A stretch of DNA of 64,000 nucleotides from Deltaproteobacteria bacterium (GTDB lineage: Bacteria; UBA10199; JACPAL01; GCA-016699445), in contig CP064976.1 of the NCBI GenBank assembly GCA_016699445.1, forward strand, positions 1,240,001 through 1,304,000, given 5' to 3'. The notes below the pieces were generated by a model. That model was not told the DNA's origin. It saw only the letters and a list, made by a program, of their open reading frames with translations, and did not search any database. The position numbers were made by a program, and so were the translations under genes. Shown here one piece after another: positions 35,679 to 45,163 of the stretch. How positions within the stretch are numbered: position 1 is the stretch's first letter; each line of letters starts with the position of its first letter.

Positions 35679-35993
35679 TTAAGCCAACAAAGCTTTTAAA
35701 GCTTCAGTTAATTGGTTAACAGCTGGACCTCTTTCTAGAGCTCCAGTAGCTCCAGCAGAAAGGGCAAGTTCAACAGCTCTTTGAGAAGATGTCCGGGTGG
35801 ATGGTGTTGTAAATCTTGAAAGACCTGTCAGTCTAACTGAGCTTCCTAAGTCAATGCCCTTACTTACAGGAGCATAGGTGGAAACCGCTGTTTGAGTTGG
35901 GGTTCTCACCCCTTTGCCCTGTCCTGAAGTAGATGGAGCAGAGGGTGAAACTTGCCTTACAGGCTGATGTCTTATCGCTGTTGCATTTTCCAT
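35679..35993 (-). CDS. hypothetical Ser/Thr-rich small protein
   Basis: 104 aa from ATG 35993, chosen because AGGAGG lies 7-8 bases before it; a longer frame from 36035 lacks such a site. The first two thirds is low-complexity Ser/Thr/Pro/Gly (QVSPSAPSTSGQGKGVRTPT), and the end is a short helix (AVNQLTEALKALLA). No transmembrane segment or known domain. It might be an export substrate or linker-like protein; nothing firm can be said. Confidence 0.65.
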   Translation of the reverse strand: MENATAIRHQPVRQVSPSAPSTSGQGKGVRTPTQTAVSTYAPVSKGIDLGSSVRLTGLSRFTTPSTRTSSQRAVELALSAGATGALERGPAVNQLTEALKALLA

Positions 35994-36233
35994 ATTCAAA
36001 ACCTCCTCCCTGCTATAATGCAAGGGATCTGCCATAATCGACAGCTAGTGGTGTTGGAGTTGCTTAAAATCTGTAAAAAACTGAAATTATTCACATTTTT
36101 TACAGTCTAGCCCTCTTTAAATAAATAACAAATAGCCTATTTAAAAAGAAAAGCTAAGTCTTCAGTCACCAGATCCGGTGTATTCCGGACACTTATAGAA
36201 GTTATCGGGTCGTATCAGAAAAAGTTTCGGAAA

Positions 36234-36316
36234 TTAGCCTCGGTAACGGAGACTTTTGATTTTCTTTCCGGCTTTTTTACGACGTTTTTTAGGGCTTGTT
36301 TTGCTTTTTTATACAT
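36234..36316 (-). CDS. possible very small basic protein (frame interrupted)
   Basis: On the minus strand, a frame ending SPKKRRKKAGKKIKSLRYRG-stop encodes a strikingly basic, ribosomal-protein-like tail. An ATG at 36316 is one base out of frame: the A6 run after ATG TAT would need a seventh A to give MYKKSKTSPKKRRKK..., 27 aa. No clear ribosome site is visible. Small basic ribosome-associated proteins look like this, but I cannot name the family. It may be chance. Confidence 0.25.
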
Positions 36317-36350
36317 AGGGGTTAGGCCTATAGATAAACTCATTGTTGAG

Positions 36351-36367
36351 GTCAAACATTGTTTGAC
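36351..36367. promoter_or_regulatory. 17-bp palindromic operator candidate
   Basis: GTCAAACATTGTTTGAC: perfect 7-bp arms around ATT, 51 bp upstream of the CsgG-like gene start. The size and symmetry suit a dimeric HTH repressor. No regulator gene is adjacent. Confidence 0.5.
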
Positions 36368-36418
36368 GCAAATTCAACTTCCATATAAATCCTCCAAACT
36401 TTTACAAGGAGTCATTTT

Positions 36419-37057
36419 ATGAAAACAATAAAAGCAATTACGGTTGTGAGTCTTTTTGTGACTTTAGCAGCAAGCCAGGCTTGGGCTAAAAAATTTGTTC
36501 AAAGTGATGATGATTATGTCCCTCGTAATAAAAGACCTACAGTAGCTGTGACTCGTATGCGAGGAGAGTGGATTGCTCTACATGAAAATACGGCTCAGTC
36601 GCTAAAGGATATTGCCAATGATTCTTGCGTGAAAAATGGTCTTCGTTGCTTGGAAAGGCAAGATTTGGATGCTGTAAGAGAAGAGCAGGATTTAGCAGCA
36701 TCTGGTGACGCTGCACCTGGGCAAAAAAGAGCGAAGAAAGGTAAGTTGACCACTGCAGATGTACTTGTTTCTTGTGCGCTGACGGGTTCTACGGGAGATG
36801 CCGCTGGAGTTGGTGTTGCTGTGAATAACAGAGTTTTAAACACCATTGGACTTAAAGGTGTAGGTGTTTCGACCGATCGTGTAACAATGACATGTCGAGC
36901 TGTGGATTCAAGTACTGGAGAAATTATTCTTTCAAAGACAACAAACAAAATGGCTGCAACTACAGAACTAGCTGTTTTCAACTATAAATCATCTATGGCA
37001 AAGGCTGTTGAAAAAAGTATGGATGCTTTCTTCAAAGAATTGAAGAATCAATTATAA
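36419..37057 (+). CDS. secreted CsgG-like / curli-assembly-type protein
   Basis: 212 aa. Signal peptide 1-23 (IKAITVVSLFVTLAASQAWA). The mature part has the CsgG/TolB-N-like pattern: RPTVAVTRMRGEW, ENTAQSLKDIANDSCVKNG, LERQDLDAVREEQDLAASGD, TADVLVSCALTGST, VTMTCRAVDSSTGEIILSKT. It lacks a lipobox Cys and the full CsgG channel length, so it is a periplasmic or outer-membrane-associated relative rather than a curli secretin. SD AAGGAG precedes ATG 36419. Stands alone, with a palindromic site upstream. Confidence 0.75.
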   Translation: MKTIKAITVVSLFVTLAASQAWAKKFVQSDDDYVPRNKRPTVAVTRMRGEWIALHENTAQSLKDIANDSCVKNGLRCLERQDLDAVREEQDLAASGDAAPGQKRAKKGKLTTADVLVSCALTGSTGDAAGVGVAVNNRVLNTIGLKGVGVSTDRVTMTCRAVDSSTGEIILSKTTNKMAATTELAVFNYKSSMAKAVEKSMDAFFKELKNQL

Positions 37058-37059
37058 AT

Positions 37060-37458
37060 CTAGTGTCGTGTTTGATTTTGTTCACTACTAATAAATTCAG
37101 GAATAACAAATCTCATCATATTGCTAAAAGGCTTGGAAAACTTAAGCCCCATCATTGTTTTACCTTTTTTCTGTACGCGAATGACCTCAGCATGAAAAGA
37201 TTCTCGCTCGTCACCTGATTCAACCAAGAGTGTTACTTCATGTTGGGGGGATACTGTCTGCCAAAGAGCTTCAAATGGCAGGACTATACAAATTCCTGTA
37301 CGACTCAAATTTACAGCCTTAGCTCTAATCTCAACACTCTGAGATGACTCAGGGTTAATCAAAGAACCTCCTTCTATTAACAAAGAGGCTTTGATAGGCA
37401 CTTTTCTTACATCTTGTCGTGGATGTGTTCTTCTATCCATAAGTTTTTCTTTCCCCAT
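37060..37458 (-). CDS. PilZ-domain c-di-GMP receptor
   Basis: 132 aa single-domain protein. The c-di-GMP-binding motifs are present: DRRTHPRQDVRKVP (RxxxR at about residues 9-14) and VNLSRTGICI (D/NxSxxG-type, here with Asn). The rest is a beta-barrel ending MGLKFSKPF. It likely binds c-di-GMP and acts on motility or surface processes; the partner is unknown. Convergent with the CsgG-like gene. Confidence 0.85.
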   Translation of the reverse strand: MGKEKLMDRRTHPRQDVRKVPIKASLLIEGGSLINPESSQSVEIRAKAVNLSRTGICIVLPFEALWQTVSPQHEVTLLVESGDERESFHAEVIRVQKKGKTMMGLKFSKPFSNMMRFVIPEFISSEQNQTRH

Positions 37459-37505
37459 ATCTACTCATCGGACAGGTTTTTGAAAAGTTGTGTAATTTTT
37501 AACAA

Positions 37506-38504
37506 TTAAACATCTTTTTTTAAAGTACCGCTTTCAAGAAGGTAATGATAAGTGTTTTCAACACCTGCATGGAGTGAGATTTGGGGTTTATATTCTAATA
37601 GTTCTTTAGCTTTTGAAATGTCTAACATCCAATTTTTTTGAATGAAATTAGTAGCACTATCCCAGCTGAGGGGAAGCAATTTTGATGTTAAATGGGAAAT
37701 GAAATCAGCAACGAGAGCTGCGGCATAGACAATGATGCTAGGGATCGAAAAAAGAATAACTTTTTTGCCAATAACATCAGAAAAAATAACAGCAGCTTCT
37801 TCCCAACTATAATTTTTGTCATTTCCTATAAAAAAGATCTCACCAACTGCCTTATCAGAAAGCGCCGCAAGAATAATACCTGAAACTACATCTTGAACAT
37901 GACAGGCATTAATAATTTTTTTTCTCAATCCAGGGAGAATAACTATTCCTGATTGGACCATTTTGAAGAGAGATAAGAACTGTTCGTCACGAGGCCCATA
38001 AATAGCGGGAGGTCGGATGATTGTAATAGGTATCTTATCCATATAAAAAGCTGCGATCTTTTCTGCTTCCAGTTTGCTTTGCCCATAGGCATTAACTGGG
38101 AGATTTCTATCGGATTCTTTAGCAGGTATTCCTTCTTGAGTTCCTGGTCCATGTGCGGCCAAACTTGTGACAATAACAATACGTTTCACTTGAGGGTTGA
38201 CTCTTAGGCAGGCATCGAGGATCTGCTTTGTTCCGAATGCATTTACCTGGAAATAAGTTTCTTCTTTGAGAGCCTGAACAACTCCTGCCACATGATAGAT
38301 AATATCCATTTTCGAAACAGCATTTTCAATTTGTTCGAGAGAACCTGTGACATCTCCCTCATGAAAAGTGAGAGGTTTATCTTTAAGCCAGCGTAGATTA
38401 GATGTCTTACGCGATAAAACGTGTACTTCATCTCCTTGGGCGAGAAGTCGATCCACCAGATGACTTCCCAAAAAACCTGTCGCTCCTGTCACTAAAACTT
38501 TCAT
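37506..38504 (-). CDS. NAD-dependent epimerase/dehydratase (extended SDR)
   Basis: 332 aa. N-terminal NAD(P) motif TGATGFLGSHLVDRLL, active-site YGQSKLEAEK (YxxxK) with an upstream VTSLAAHG Ser. The C-terminal domain resembles the 3-beta-hydroxysteroid dehydrogenase / dihydroflavonol reductase-like SDRs. The substrate cannot be told. Its divergent neighbour is another member of the same superfamily, 54 bases between starts. Confidence 0.85.
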   Translation of the reverse strand: MKVLVTGATGFLGSHLVDRLLAQGDEVHVLSRKTSNLRWLKDKPLTFHEGDVTGSLEQIENAVSKMDIIYHVAGVVQALKEETYFQVNAFGTKQILDACLRVNPQVKRIVIVTSLAAHGPGTQEGIPAKESDRNLPVNAYGQSKLEAEKIAAFYMDKIPITIIRPPAIYGPRDEQFLSLFKMVQSGIVILPGLRKKIINACHVQDVVSGIILAALSDKAVGEIFFIGNDKNYSWEEAAVIFSDVIGKKVILFSIPSIIVYAAALVADFISHLTSKLLPLSWDSATNFIQKNWMLDISKAKELLEYKPQISLHAGVENTYHYLLESGTLKKDV

Positions 38505-38558
38505 GAATCCCCCTTAAGGTTTGACACATGAGGGAATCACCTTTAAAAATCAACCCCT

Positions 38559-39620
38559 ATGACCCAACCCCTTAGTCTTGTTACAGGCGCGTGTGGTTTT
38601 ATGGGCACGCACATGGTGGAGATTTTAGTTAAAGCAGGACATCGGGTGAGGGCGACAGATCTTGTTTCAGCATTTGATCATGACGATCTTAAAACAGGTC
38701 GATTCCGCAGTGTGATTAAAAATTTATCAGCCCAAGGTGTGGAATGGGTAGCTGCAGATCTTACCAAGCCTAATGAAATAACCAAACTTATGGATGGTGT
38801 GGATTATGTTTTTCACATTGCTGCCATTTTTAGTTACTCGGCTCCTTGGGAAATCTTGCATCGGGTGAATGTTCAGGGGACACAGAATCTTCTCGATCTT
38901 ATCAAGAAAACACCTACGTTTAAAAAAATGATTTTGTGGGCTGCCGGAGGCGTTTTTAAATTTCCTCAAAGCCCTGAAGATCTGCCAATACGAGAAACAA
39001 GTCCCATAGATCCTCAAAACAATTATCTTAAAAGCAAATGGGAACAAGAGTGTCTGGTTCGAAATTTTTGTCGTGAAAATAATCTTAAGTTTTCAGCAAT
39101 CATGCCTACAACAGTTTATGGCCCTCGTGCAGTCTATGGTGGGGGACAAATGATTCGAGAACCATTGCAAATGAAGACCGTCATGGTGCCTCGTAATTTT
39201 ACCGCACGGATCCCGACGATACATGTACGAGATGTCTGCCGCGCTGCTTTGCATTTGGCTCAATCAGATCAAGGTAATGGGGAATCATTTATTGTGAATG
39301 ATAATAGTACGACAAAGACCACAGATTTTATGCAGATGATGGCGCGCCTTACGGGTAAAAAGTTTCGGCTCTTGCCCCCAATTCCTTTAGGATTTATTCG
39401 TTTCAATTTATCCATAGCTGCAGCTTTGGGAAAACTGCGTAAAAAAATATTTGGAGGTCCAAATCCAAAGTTTGAAAAAGATTTGGTTAAATATTTTGGT
39501 GTCGATTTTCTGTGTGACAATTCCAAATTAAAAGCGACAGGGTTTCAATTTGAATATCCGGAGTTTGAAAAAGGTCTGGAAAATTCTATACCCTGGTTTA
39601 GAGAAGTTTATAACTTATGA
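38559..39620 (+). CDS. NAD-dependent epimerase/dehydratase (extended SDR)
   Basis: 353 aa. NAD(P) motif TGACGFMGTHMVEIL (residues 8-22), active-site NNYLKSKWEQE (YxxxK), and VNVQGTQNLLDLI. Same superfamily as the divergent gene, possibly acting on the same sterol-, isoprenoid- or sugar-type substrate, which is unproven. The stop codon overlaps the next start (ATGA), so the Cys-rich small protein downstream is co-translated. Confidence 0.85.
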   Translation: MTQPLSLVTGACGFMGTHMVEILVKAGHRVRATDLVSAFDHDDLKTGRFRSVIKNLSAQGVEWVAADLTKPNEITKLMDGVDYVFHIAAIFSYSAPWEILHRVNVQGTQNLLDLIKKTPTFKKMILWAAGGVFKFPQSPEDLPIRETSPIDPQNNYLKSKWEQECLVRNFCRENNLKFSAIMPTTVYGPRAVYGGGQMIREPLQMKTVMVPRNFTARIPTIHVRDVCRAALHLAQSDQGNGESFIVNDNSTTKTTDFMQMMARLTGKKFRLLPPIPLGFIRFNLSIAAALGKLRKKIFGGPNPKFEKDLVKYFGVDFLCDNSKLKATGFQFEYPEFEKGLENSIPWFREVYNL

Positions 39621-39982
39621 AGTGTATTTATTGTCACGAATCTTCAGGCTTTTTTAAAAATCTGTGTAAACAATGCAAAAAGCTTGTTGAAGTCATGAAA
39701 CAAGCTCCGAAATCGTTTGGTTATCGTGAGATGTTGGAACAGCTTTTGGCAACGGATGTTCCTAGCGAAAAAATCGAAAAGTTTTTGGATACCGATGTGG
39801 ATGGAGGGGGATCCCTCAATGATCAGCTGACAGCGCGTATGACCAATGAAGTGATGACAAGTTTAGGTCAGCCTTCCAATATGACAGCAGATTCTGTCAA
39901 ACAGGTGAAAAAAGATATTGCCGAAGGACGTGCTCCATCATTGGTGGATCATGATGTGACATCTCATGGAGATGTCGAGTAG
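39617..39982 (+). CDS. small protein with N-terminal zinc-ribbon-like motif
   Basis: 121 aa. The first 20 residues carry two CxxC knuckles (KCIYCHESSGFFKNLCKQCK), likely a zinc ribbon. The rest is helical and acidic with a GGGSLNDQL linker, and no membrane segment. ATG 39617 overlaps the SDR gene stop (ATGA). I do not recognise a family; it may be a regulatory or RNA/protein-binding partner. Confidence 0.7.
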   Translation: MKCIYCHESSGFFKNLCKQCKKLVEVMKQAPKSFGYREMLEQLLATDVPSEKIEKFLDTDVDGGGSLNDQLTARMTNEVMTSLGQPSNMTADSVKQVKKDIAEGRAPSLVDHDVTSHGDVE

Positions 39983-39983
39983 A

Positions 39984-40802
39984 TTATTGAATTTGAGAAA
40001 CGCGTACGCGTAAATCTTCAATACATTCTTCAATAACAGGTCGATCTTCAGCTCGAGGAGCTCTTTCCAGATAAGATTCTAAATCCTTTAAAGCAGAGCC
40101 AAAACATTCAAGATGGTAATGAATTAATCCACGCTCTTTGATTTCTTCGGTTCCGAAAGGACTAAAGAGAAGAAATTGATTGAGCATTTGAAGGGACATT
40201 CCAAATTCTTTTCTCATCATATAAATGATTTTGAGATTAGTTAGCATTCGTAAGAGAATATCCCGATTGGGAGAGGCTTCTAAAAATTCAGGACGAAATG
40301 GGAACTGGTCTCCATACATTTGTTCGAGACGATTGCGGCATTCTTCTTGAGTCAGAATTTTACCTCGATAAAAACAGTCGATAAAAAAGTGAGAATGCAG
40401 GTCATCATAGCGAACCATAAAATGACCAGGAAATCCCACACCTCGGAGGGGAAGACCCAAGCGTCGTCCGACAGCAATATAGAAAATGGATAATGTAATC
40501 GGGATGCCTTCTCGACGATCCAGAACATCATTAAAAAAACTATTGGCCGGATGATAGTAATCTGAAGAATTACCTCGAAAACCTTCTTCTTCAAAAAGAT
40601 ACTGGCTTAATCCCTGAATGACTTGTTTTGGGCCTGAGACATTGCCGATTCTCATGTGAGCTCGACGTGCAAACTCGTCGATACGATCCAAATAGAGAGC
40701 TGAGTTTAAATCAGGGTATTTTTCTTTGGCTAAAAGAAGAGCAATTTCTTCAAGGGGGATTTTATCAAGATCCAGACTGGCTATGTCTGCTAACTTTTGC
40801 AT
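39984..40802 (-). CDS. SirB1-family transglutaminase-like protein
   Basis: 272 aa. The core (SFFNDVLDRREGIPITLSIF, YIAVGRRLGLPLRGVGFPGH, FMVRYDD) is the SirB1/YchA transglutaminase-fold pattern, followed by a TPR-like helical C-terminus (ECFGSALKDLESYLERAP). The usual catalytic Cys of true transglutaminases is replaced in this family, so enzymatic activity is uncertain. Monocistronic, convergent with the zinc-ribbon gene. Confidence 0.85.
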   Translation of the reverse strand: MQKLADIASLDLDKIPLEEIALLLAKEKYPDLNSALYLDRIDEFARRAHMRIGNVSGPKQVIQGLSQYLFEEEGFRGNSSDYYHPANSFFNDVLDRREGIPITLSIFYIAVGRRLGLPLRGVGFPGHFMVRYDDLHSHFFIDCFYRGKILTQEECRNRLEQMYGDQFPFRPEFLEASPNRDILLRMLTNLKIIYMMRKEFGMSLQMLNQFLLFSPFGTEEIKERGLIHYHLECFGSALKDLESYLERAPRAEDRPVIEECIEDLRVRVSQIQ

Positions 40803-40846
40803 CGTTTGTGAAGTATAGCGAAAAAATAGAGATGAAGGGAATTTTT

Positions 40847-42007
40847 TTATTTTTCTAAAAATTCAATTAGAGCTTGAATTCCCGACCGAATTTTTTCGGG
40901 CTGTGTCAGAAAGGAGATGACGACGTGTGAACCTTCTTCATAATCAAAAAAATAGCCTGGATGAACAAAAACACCGGTTTCTTCCATGAGTTCGATGACA
41001 AAATCCTCTTCAGAAACAGGTTTTAGGATTTTTCCCATAAGATAAAAACTTCCTTGAGGTGCAGTAAAAGAGAGGGAGGGGCTCTTTTTGAAAAGCTCTA
41101 TGGCGAGATCTCTTCGGGATCGAACTTCATTTTTGTAATTTTTCAAAAAACTCAGAGACTCTTCGTGTTCAAAAATGATGGGGAGAGTTTTTTGTATGGC
41201 TGTATGACACGAAAGAAACGTGTCGGCCATGAGTTCGAGATGTTCGACAGCCGGTATGACTTTTTCGGAAAGCCCAGTGACAGCAATCCAAGAGAGCTTC
41301 ATACTGGGAAGGGCAAACATTTTTGAAAGTCCATTGAGAGTAAAACATAAATGAGGTTTGGAGACTGAAATTGTACGAGGGAAAAAACCTTCTCCAAAAT
41401 AAAATTCAGAAAACACTTCGTCGCAAATAAGAGGAATATTTTTTTCATTTGCCCAATCGGTAATCTTCATCACTTCATCAGCTGTCAGCACAGAACCTGT
41501 AGGATTGTGAGGGGAAACAAGAATAATCGCTTTGGTCTTAGTGTCTGTTTTTTGTTTTAGAGTTTCAATATCCAAGGCCCACCCTTTTTCTTCCATGAGA
41601 GGGTAGTGACGGAGCTCGATATTGCGTAATGAGGCAATAGGGTCAAACAACGGGTAGGAGGGATTGGGAGTCAGAATATTATCCCCTGGTTGGGTCAGAA
41701 GACTGAAAAGATAGAAAAAAGATTCGCTTGTTCCTGTGGTGAGGAAAATGTTTTCCGCATCAACAGTAGCCCCCTGATTTTGATAGTATTTTTGAATCGC
41801 TTCTCGTGCCGGGAGTAAACCTTTGGATTCGGGCTGATAATCCAGATTCTGAAAATAATTAGAATAAGACTGTTGTAAAATATCTCCTGGAAAGTGAAAG
41901 CCTTCGTCGATAGGGTTTCCAGAAAAAAGTCGGATGATATCATGGCCTTCATTTTTAAGACGACGGTAGGTTTGTTCAATGGGATTGATCCAAGAAGTCA
42001 TAAGCAT
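40847..42007 (-). CDS. class I/II pyridoxal-phosphate aminotransferase
   Basis: 386 aa fold-type I aminotransferase. PLP-Lys motif LNGLSKMFALPSMKLSW, cofactor-binding NPHNPTGSVL-type segment SPHNPTGSVLTADEV, IPLICDEVFSEFYFG, and the C-terminal Arg region ending ISFLTQPEKI. Substrate (aspartate, alanine or aromatic) cannot be decided by eye. The gene for the large repeat protein ends 9 bases upstream. Confidence 0.9.
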   Translation of the reverse strand: MLMTSWINPIEQTYRRLKNEGHDIIRLFSGNPIDEGFHFPGDILQQSYSNYFQNLDYQPESKGLLPAREAIQKYYQNQGATVDAENIFLTTGTSESFFYLFSLLTQPGDNILTPNPSYPLFDPIASLRNIELRHYPLMEEKGWALDIETLKQKTDTKTKAIILVSPHNPTGSVLTADEVMKITDWANEKNIPLICDEVFSEFYFGEGFFPRTISVSKPHLCFTLNGLSKMFALPSMKLSWIAVTGLSEKVIPAVEHLELMADTFLSCHTAIQKTLPIIFEHEESLSFLKNYKNEVRSRRDLAIELFKKSPSLSFTAPQGSFYLMGKILKPVSEEDFVIELMEETGVFVHPGYFFDYEEGSHVVISFLTQPEKIRSGIQALIEFLEK

Positions 42008-42016
42008 TTCTTTCTA

Positions 42017-45009
42017 TTAGAGACCTCTCAGGCACTCGCGAATGAATTTCACGCTTTTGTACACGGTACGGTAATCGGTCCCTATTTTATCTTCCCATTC
42101 GCGTATGGAGAAAAGAAGTTTAATATCCCGAGGATCTTCGTTAATAAGGTTAAATAAGGTCACATACCTTTTTAAAGCTTTTTTTTCATTCTCATTCTCA
42201 AGTTCATCGATCGTACTTTGAAGCTCTGCTTGAATGGTTTCAAAGCTTTCATTATTTTCTTTGGCCCATAAGATGATGGAGGAAAATTCAAAGCGCGCGT
42301 CAGTGGAGGCTCCTTTCTCAACTGAGGGTTTCGGTAACACTTCCCATCCTAGTAACTTGGCCCTATTTTCAACATCGATTTGGTACTTTCTGATCGTTCC
42401 ATAAAGACTCCCTGTTTTTTGCCTGATAAATTCAAATGATCGCCTTCGCGGTTTCGCAACGCCGGGTATTCGAACCACGTTCTCAAAGCAGGTTTTATAA
42501 AGGCTCAACAATCTTCTCTCTTCGCTGTTCGGTTCATATCTTTTTTCTTCCGATGTTAGATAAATGACGGCTTCTGAGGGGCTACCTTTATTAAAAGCCT
42601 CTTCAAATTTTTTTGAGATGGCACCAGCGGCTTTTCTAATGCGGACAAGACCTTGAGAGGGATCTTCCAGCACACGCCAATTTTTGGCCCTGAGCCGCTT
42701 TTCTATCTCTTTAGAATATCGTGCAATCTTTCCGGGCGTTAATTCGGTGGCCACGACGATATCGCCATCCGTCATCCGTTTTCCTGCTGTGTTGATTTCC
42801 GAGAACTCTAGATATCTTCGAAGAAAGTGCGTGTCCTTGCCGGAGATTGTTTTTTTTCGTGGCCAAAGGATCTAGAGTTATAGCCCACTTTTTACCCTCA
42901 AGGAGAGTTTCTATCTCGATCACGTATCTTGCGATTTGAGATTCACTCACACCAGTGAAGCTGGCCACGGATTGGTCTGGCCGCCTGGTTTTCTCAGGAG
43001 CATCATTCAAATCGGCAGAGAGATTCTTCAAAACAGCGGCATAACCTTCAAAGTGTCGTCTCGCCTCCAGTTTTGCTTCCAGGGCAGCCCTTCTCATAAT
43101 TTCTTGATAGACGCCTTGAGGTGAAGACTTCACCCAACACTCTCCCATAGCCTTTCTTCTCTCCCTTCCAGTCCCTTTGACCAGATTCGCCGCTTTTAAA
43201 GGATCGAAATGAATCATAAGCCCATGTTGTTTGAAGTGGGCTTCTATAGCGCATTCGTAACGCCTCAAAGTCTCCGGTACTATAGTTACATGGGGAGGCA
43301 GGCCCCTTTTTACATCGGCGATCTTTTTACGCTTGAAGGACAAGTCGGGAGACATATTTTCCAAGCAAGCTGCATAGCCCAAAATGATTTCGCTCACACC
43401 CTCGTTCACAAAAGGGAGCAGAGCTCTTAATTGCATCAGCAACCAAGGCAGATCGTAAAAGTCTTCTTGTTTTCGCTTTTGCGCGAATTCCTCCCACAAA
43501 TCATCGATGAGTGTTTTTGCCAAACGGCTTTCAGCGATCATTTTTCGGCCTGCTCGGATATTCCGTCTTGTTTTCAGTGATAATAATCCAGCGGTATGCC
43601 TGCGCAGAGTCAACAAAGACATGATTTCACCAACAATCTTTTGAGTGAGAATTTGGAATTCCTGATGTTGGGATCTAGTGGAAAGAAAAACGTACCCCAA
43701 GGTAGCTTCCGCTTGTGGCGATACGTCGTAGCTTTCGGTCTCGGACACGTGAAGTGTGAGTCCTTCGTTAGGTAATCGATCCAGCATCGTCGCCCGTTGT
43801 TGCACGTGCAGAGGTTCTTCACTGCGGTAATCGACCGAAACCTCGAAAAGATGGGTGATAACGAGTTCGCCGGCGGGAGTGAAAATCCCGATCAAGGCAT
43901 CCGAAGCTTTTCTATTAGAAATGCTGATCTCACCTTCCACAAAAAGCAAACTATCAGGATAAAGCTGCCGAGCTTCATGGTACTCATTCAAGATAGAAGG
44001 CCGATGAGAAACTTCCCCCAAAATACCTAAGAGTTGATCTTTCAAATTATCGATCTGTTCCTCATAGGTTGCCTCATCGCAACATCGTCTCCAAATAGCT
44101 TCGATGCATTTCCTGATTTTCCTCATGTCGGTTTCGTGGAGAAGCTTATGATGGGCATCAAGCCAGGCTTTTAAAGAGGGAATGTCCTGAAAAGCATCGG
44201 TCGTCGGAATATTGTCGCCATATAGCCACCTCGCTTCCACTTTATGTTGTATTTGCGCTTGGGGAACTAGTGAAGAAGGGGAAGGTGCAAATCGACTCTG
44301 TATGGCGGCAGAGTCAGGCTTTGATATCTTAGGTAGAGCCCCTGGTGTTACCAAGATGGGTTTTACCTCGATGACATAACCCTGTCGGAGAGCTTCATCT
44401 AGAGGTTGGAGGACCGCATGTGGGATAGTTTTCGTGTCTACGAGATAAAGCACTTTTTCGATCATGAGACAGCGGCAATGAGGGTTTTCCAAGAGATCAA
44501 AAACTATAGAAGGAGTTAAAGGGGCCATTCCTGGTTGAGCGCAAGCGTATAAACCCAAAGAGTAAAAATGAAGACGAGGCCCCCCTTCGGTGAAAGCCTC
44601 TAATGCAGAAAAGACTTCATGATAAGGAGGAAAATCCAAAAGCGGATCGATGATTCGACGGCCGACCGAAAGGGGATGGGCTTGGTGTTCTACATCAAAT
44701 GCAACTTTAGGAGATGTGTAAAAAAGTCGCACGGTGGAAGGGTAAGGTTGTCGCAATGTATCGTGCAATGACTCGGATTCTTGTCGTAAAAATTGATCGA
44801 CGGCAGTTCTCAATTGATCTGTCGGGACGAGCTCCCCGCTGCCCAATTTTTCAGACAAGAGAGCTCAAAGCCAATGGGCCTCCTGGCAAGTTATCCAAAA
44901 GTTTCCTTCCAGGTTCTCGGAGATCGAGAGAGATGCCGGAGGACGATCCTAAGGTGGCTTGCAGCGCTTCTACCCATTGCCTTAAATGCGTGACTGTCCC
45001 AAGATCCAT
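42017..45009 (-). CDS. large protein with repeated HTH-like units, unknown (frame interrupted)
   Basis: About 996 aa once two breaks are repaired. The start is ATG 45009 (MDLGTVTHLRQWVEALQATL). That frame must shift by one base near 44860-44870 to enter SEKLGSGELVPTDQLR. A T8 run (42850-42857) is one base too long: removing it joins ITLDPLATKK to TISGKDTHFLRRYLEF. The N-terminal two thirds has no recognised domain. The last third carries about five copies of a motif like xxIARYxxxIExxLxxxxWxI: LRRYECAIEAHFKQHG, IARYVIEIETLLEGKKW, IARYSKEIEKRLRAKNW, IRKYQIDVENRAKLLGW, VYKSVKFIRECL. Some copies follow an HTH-like stretch (TGVSESQ). No signal peptide or TM segment. Family unknown; upstream DNA is AT-rich with AAAAAATGTC repeats. 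Confidence 0.6.
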
Positions 45010-45163
45010 TCGGGTCTTATCGGTTTAACCAACGAAAGGTTTCTCTATTTTTAAAAAAATAAGTATTTTGAAGACATTCTTGAAATAACTAAGAAAATAT
45101 CAAAAAAAATGTCCAAAAAAATGTCAAAGACAAACAAGACCATTTTTGCCACACCTTTATAGA

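Larger units (their letters stand above)
35994..36418. other. intergenic region with palindrome and possible tiny gene
   Basis: 425 bases between divergent genes. Contents: AT-rich promoter-like DNA near 36090-36150, a possible small basic ORF on the minus strand (36234-36316) and a 17-bp palindrome (36351-36367). No tRNA or recognised RNA gene was seen. Confidence 0.5.
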
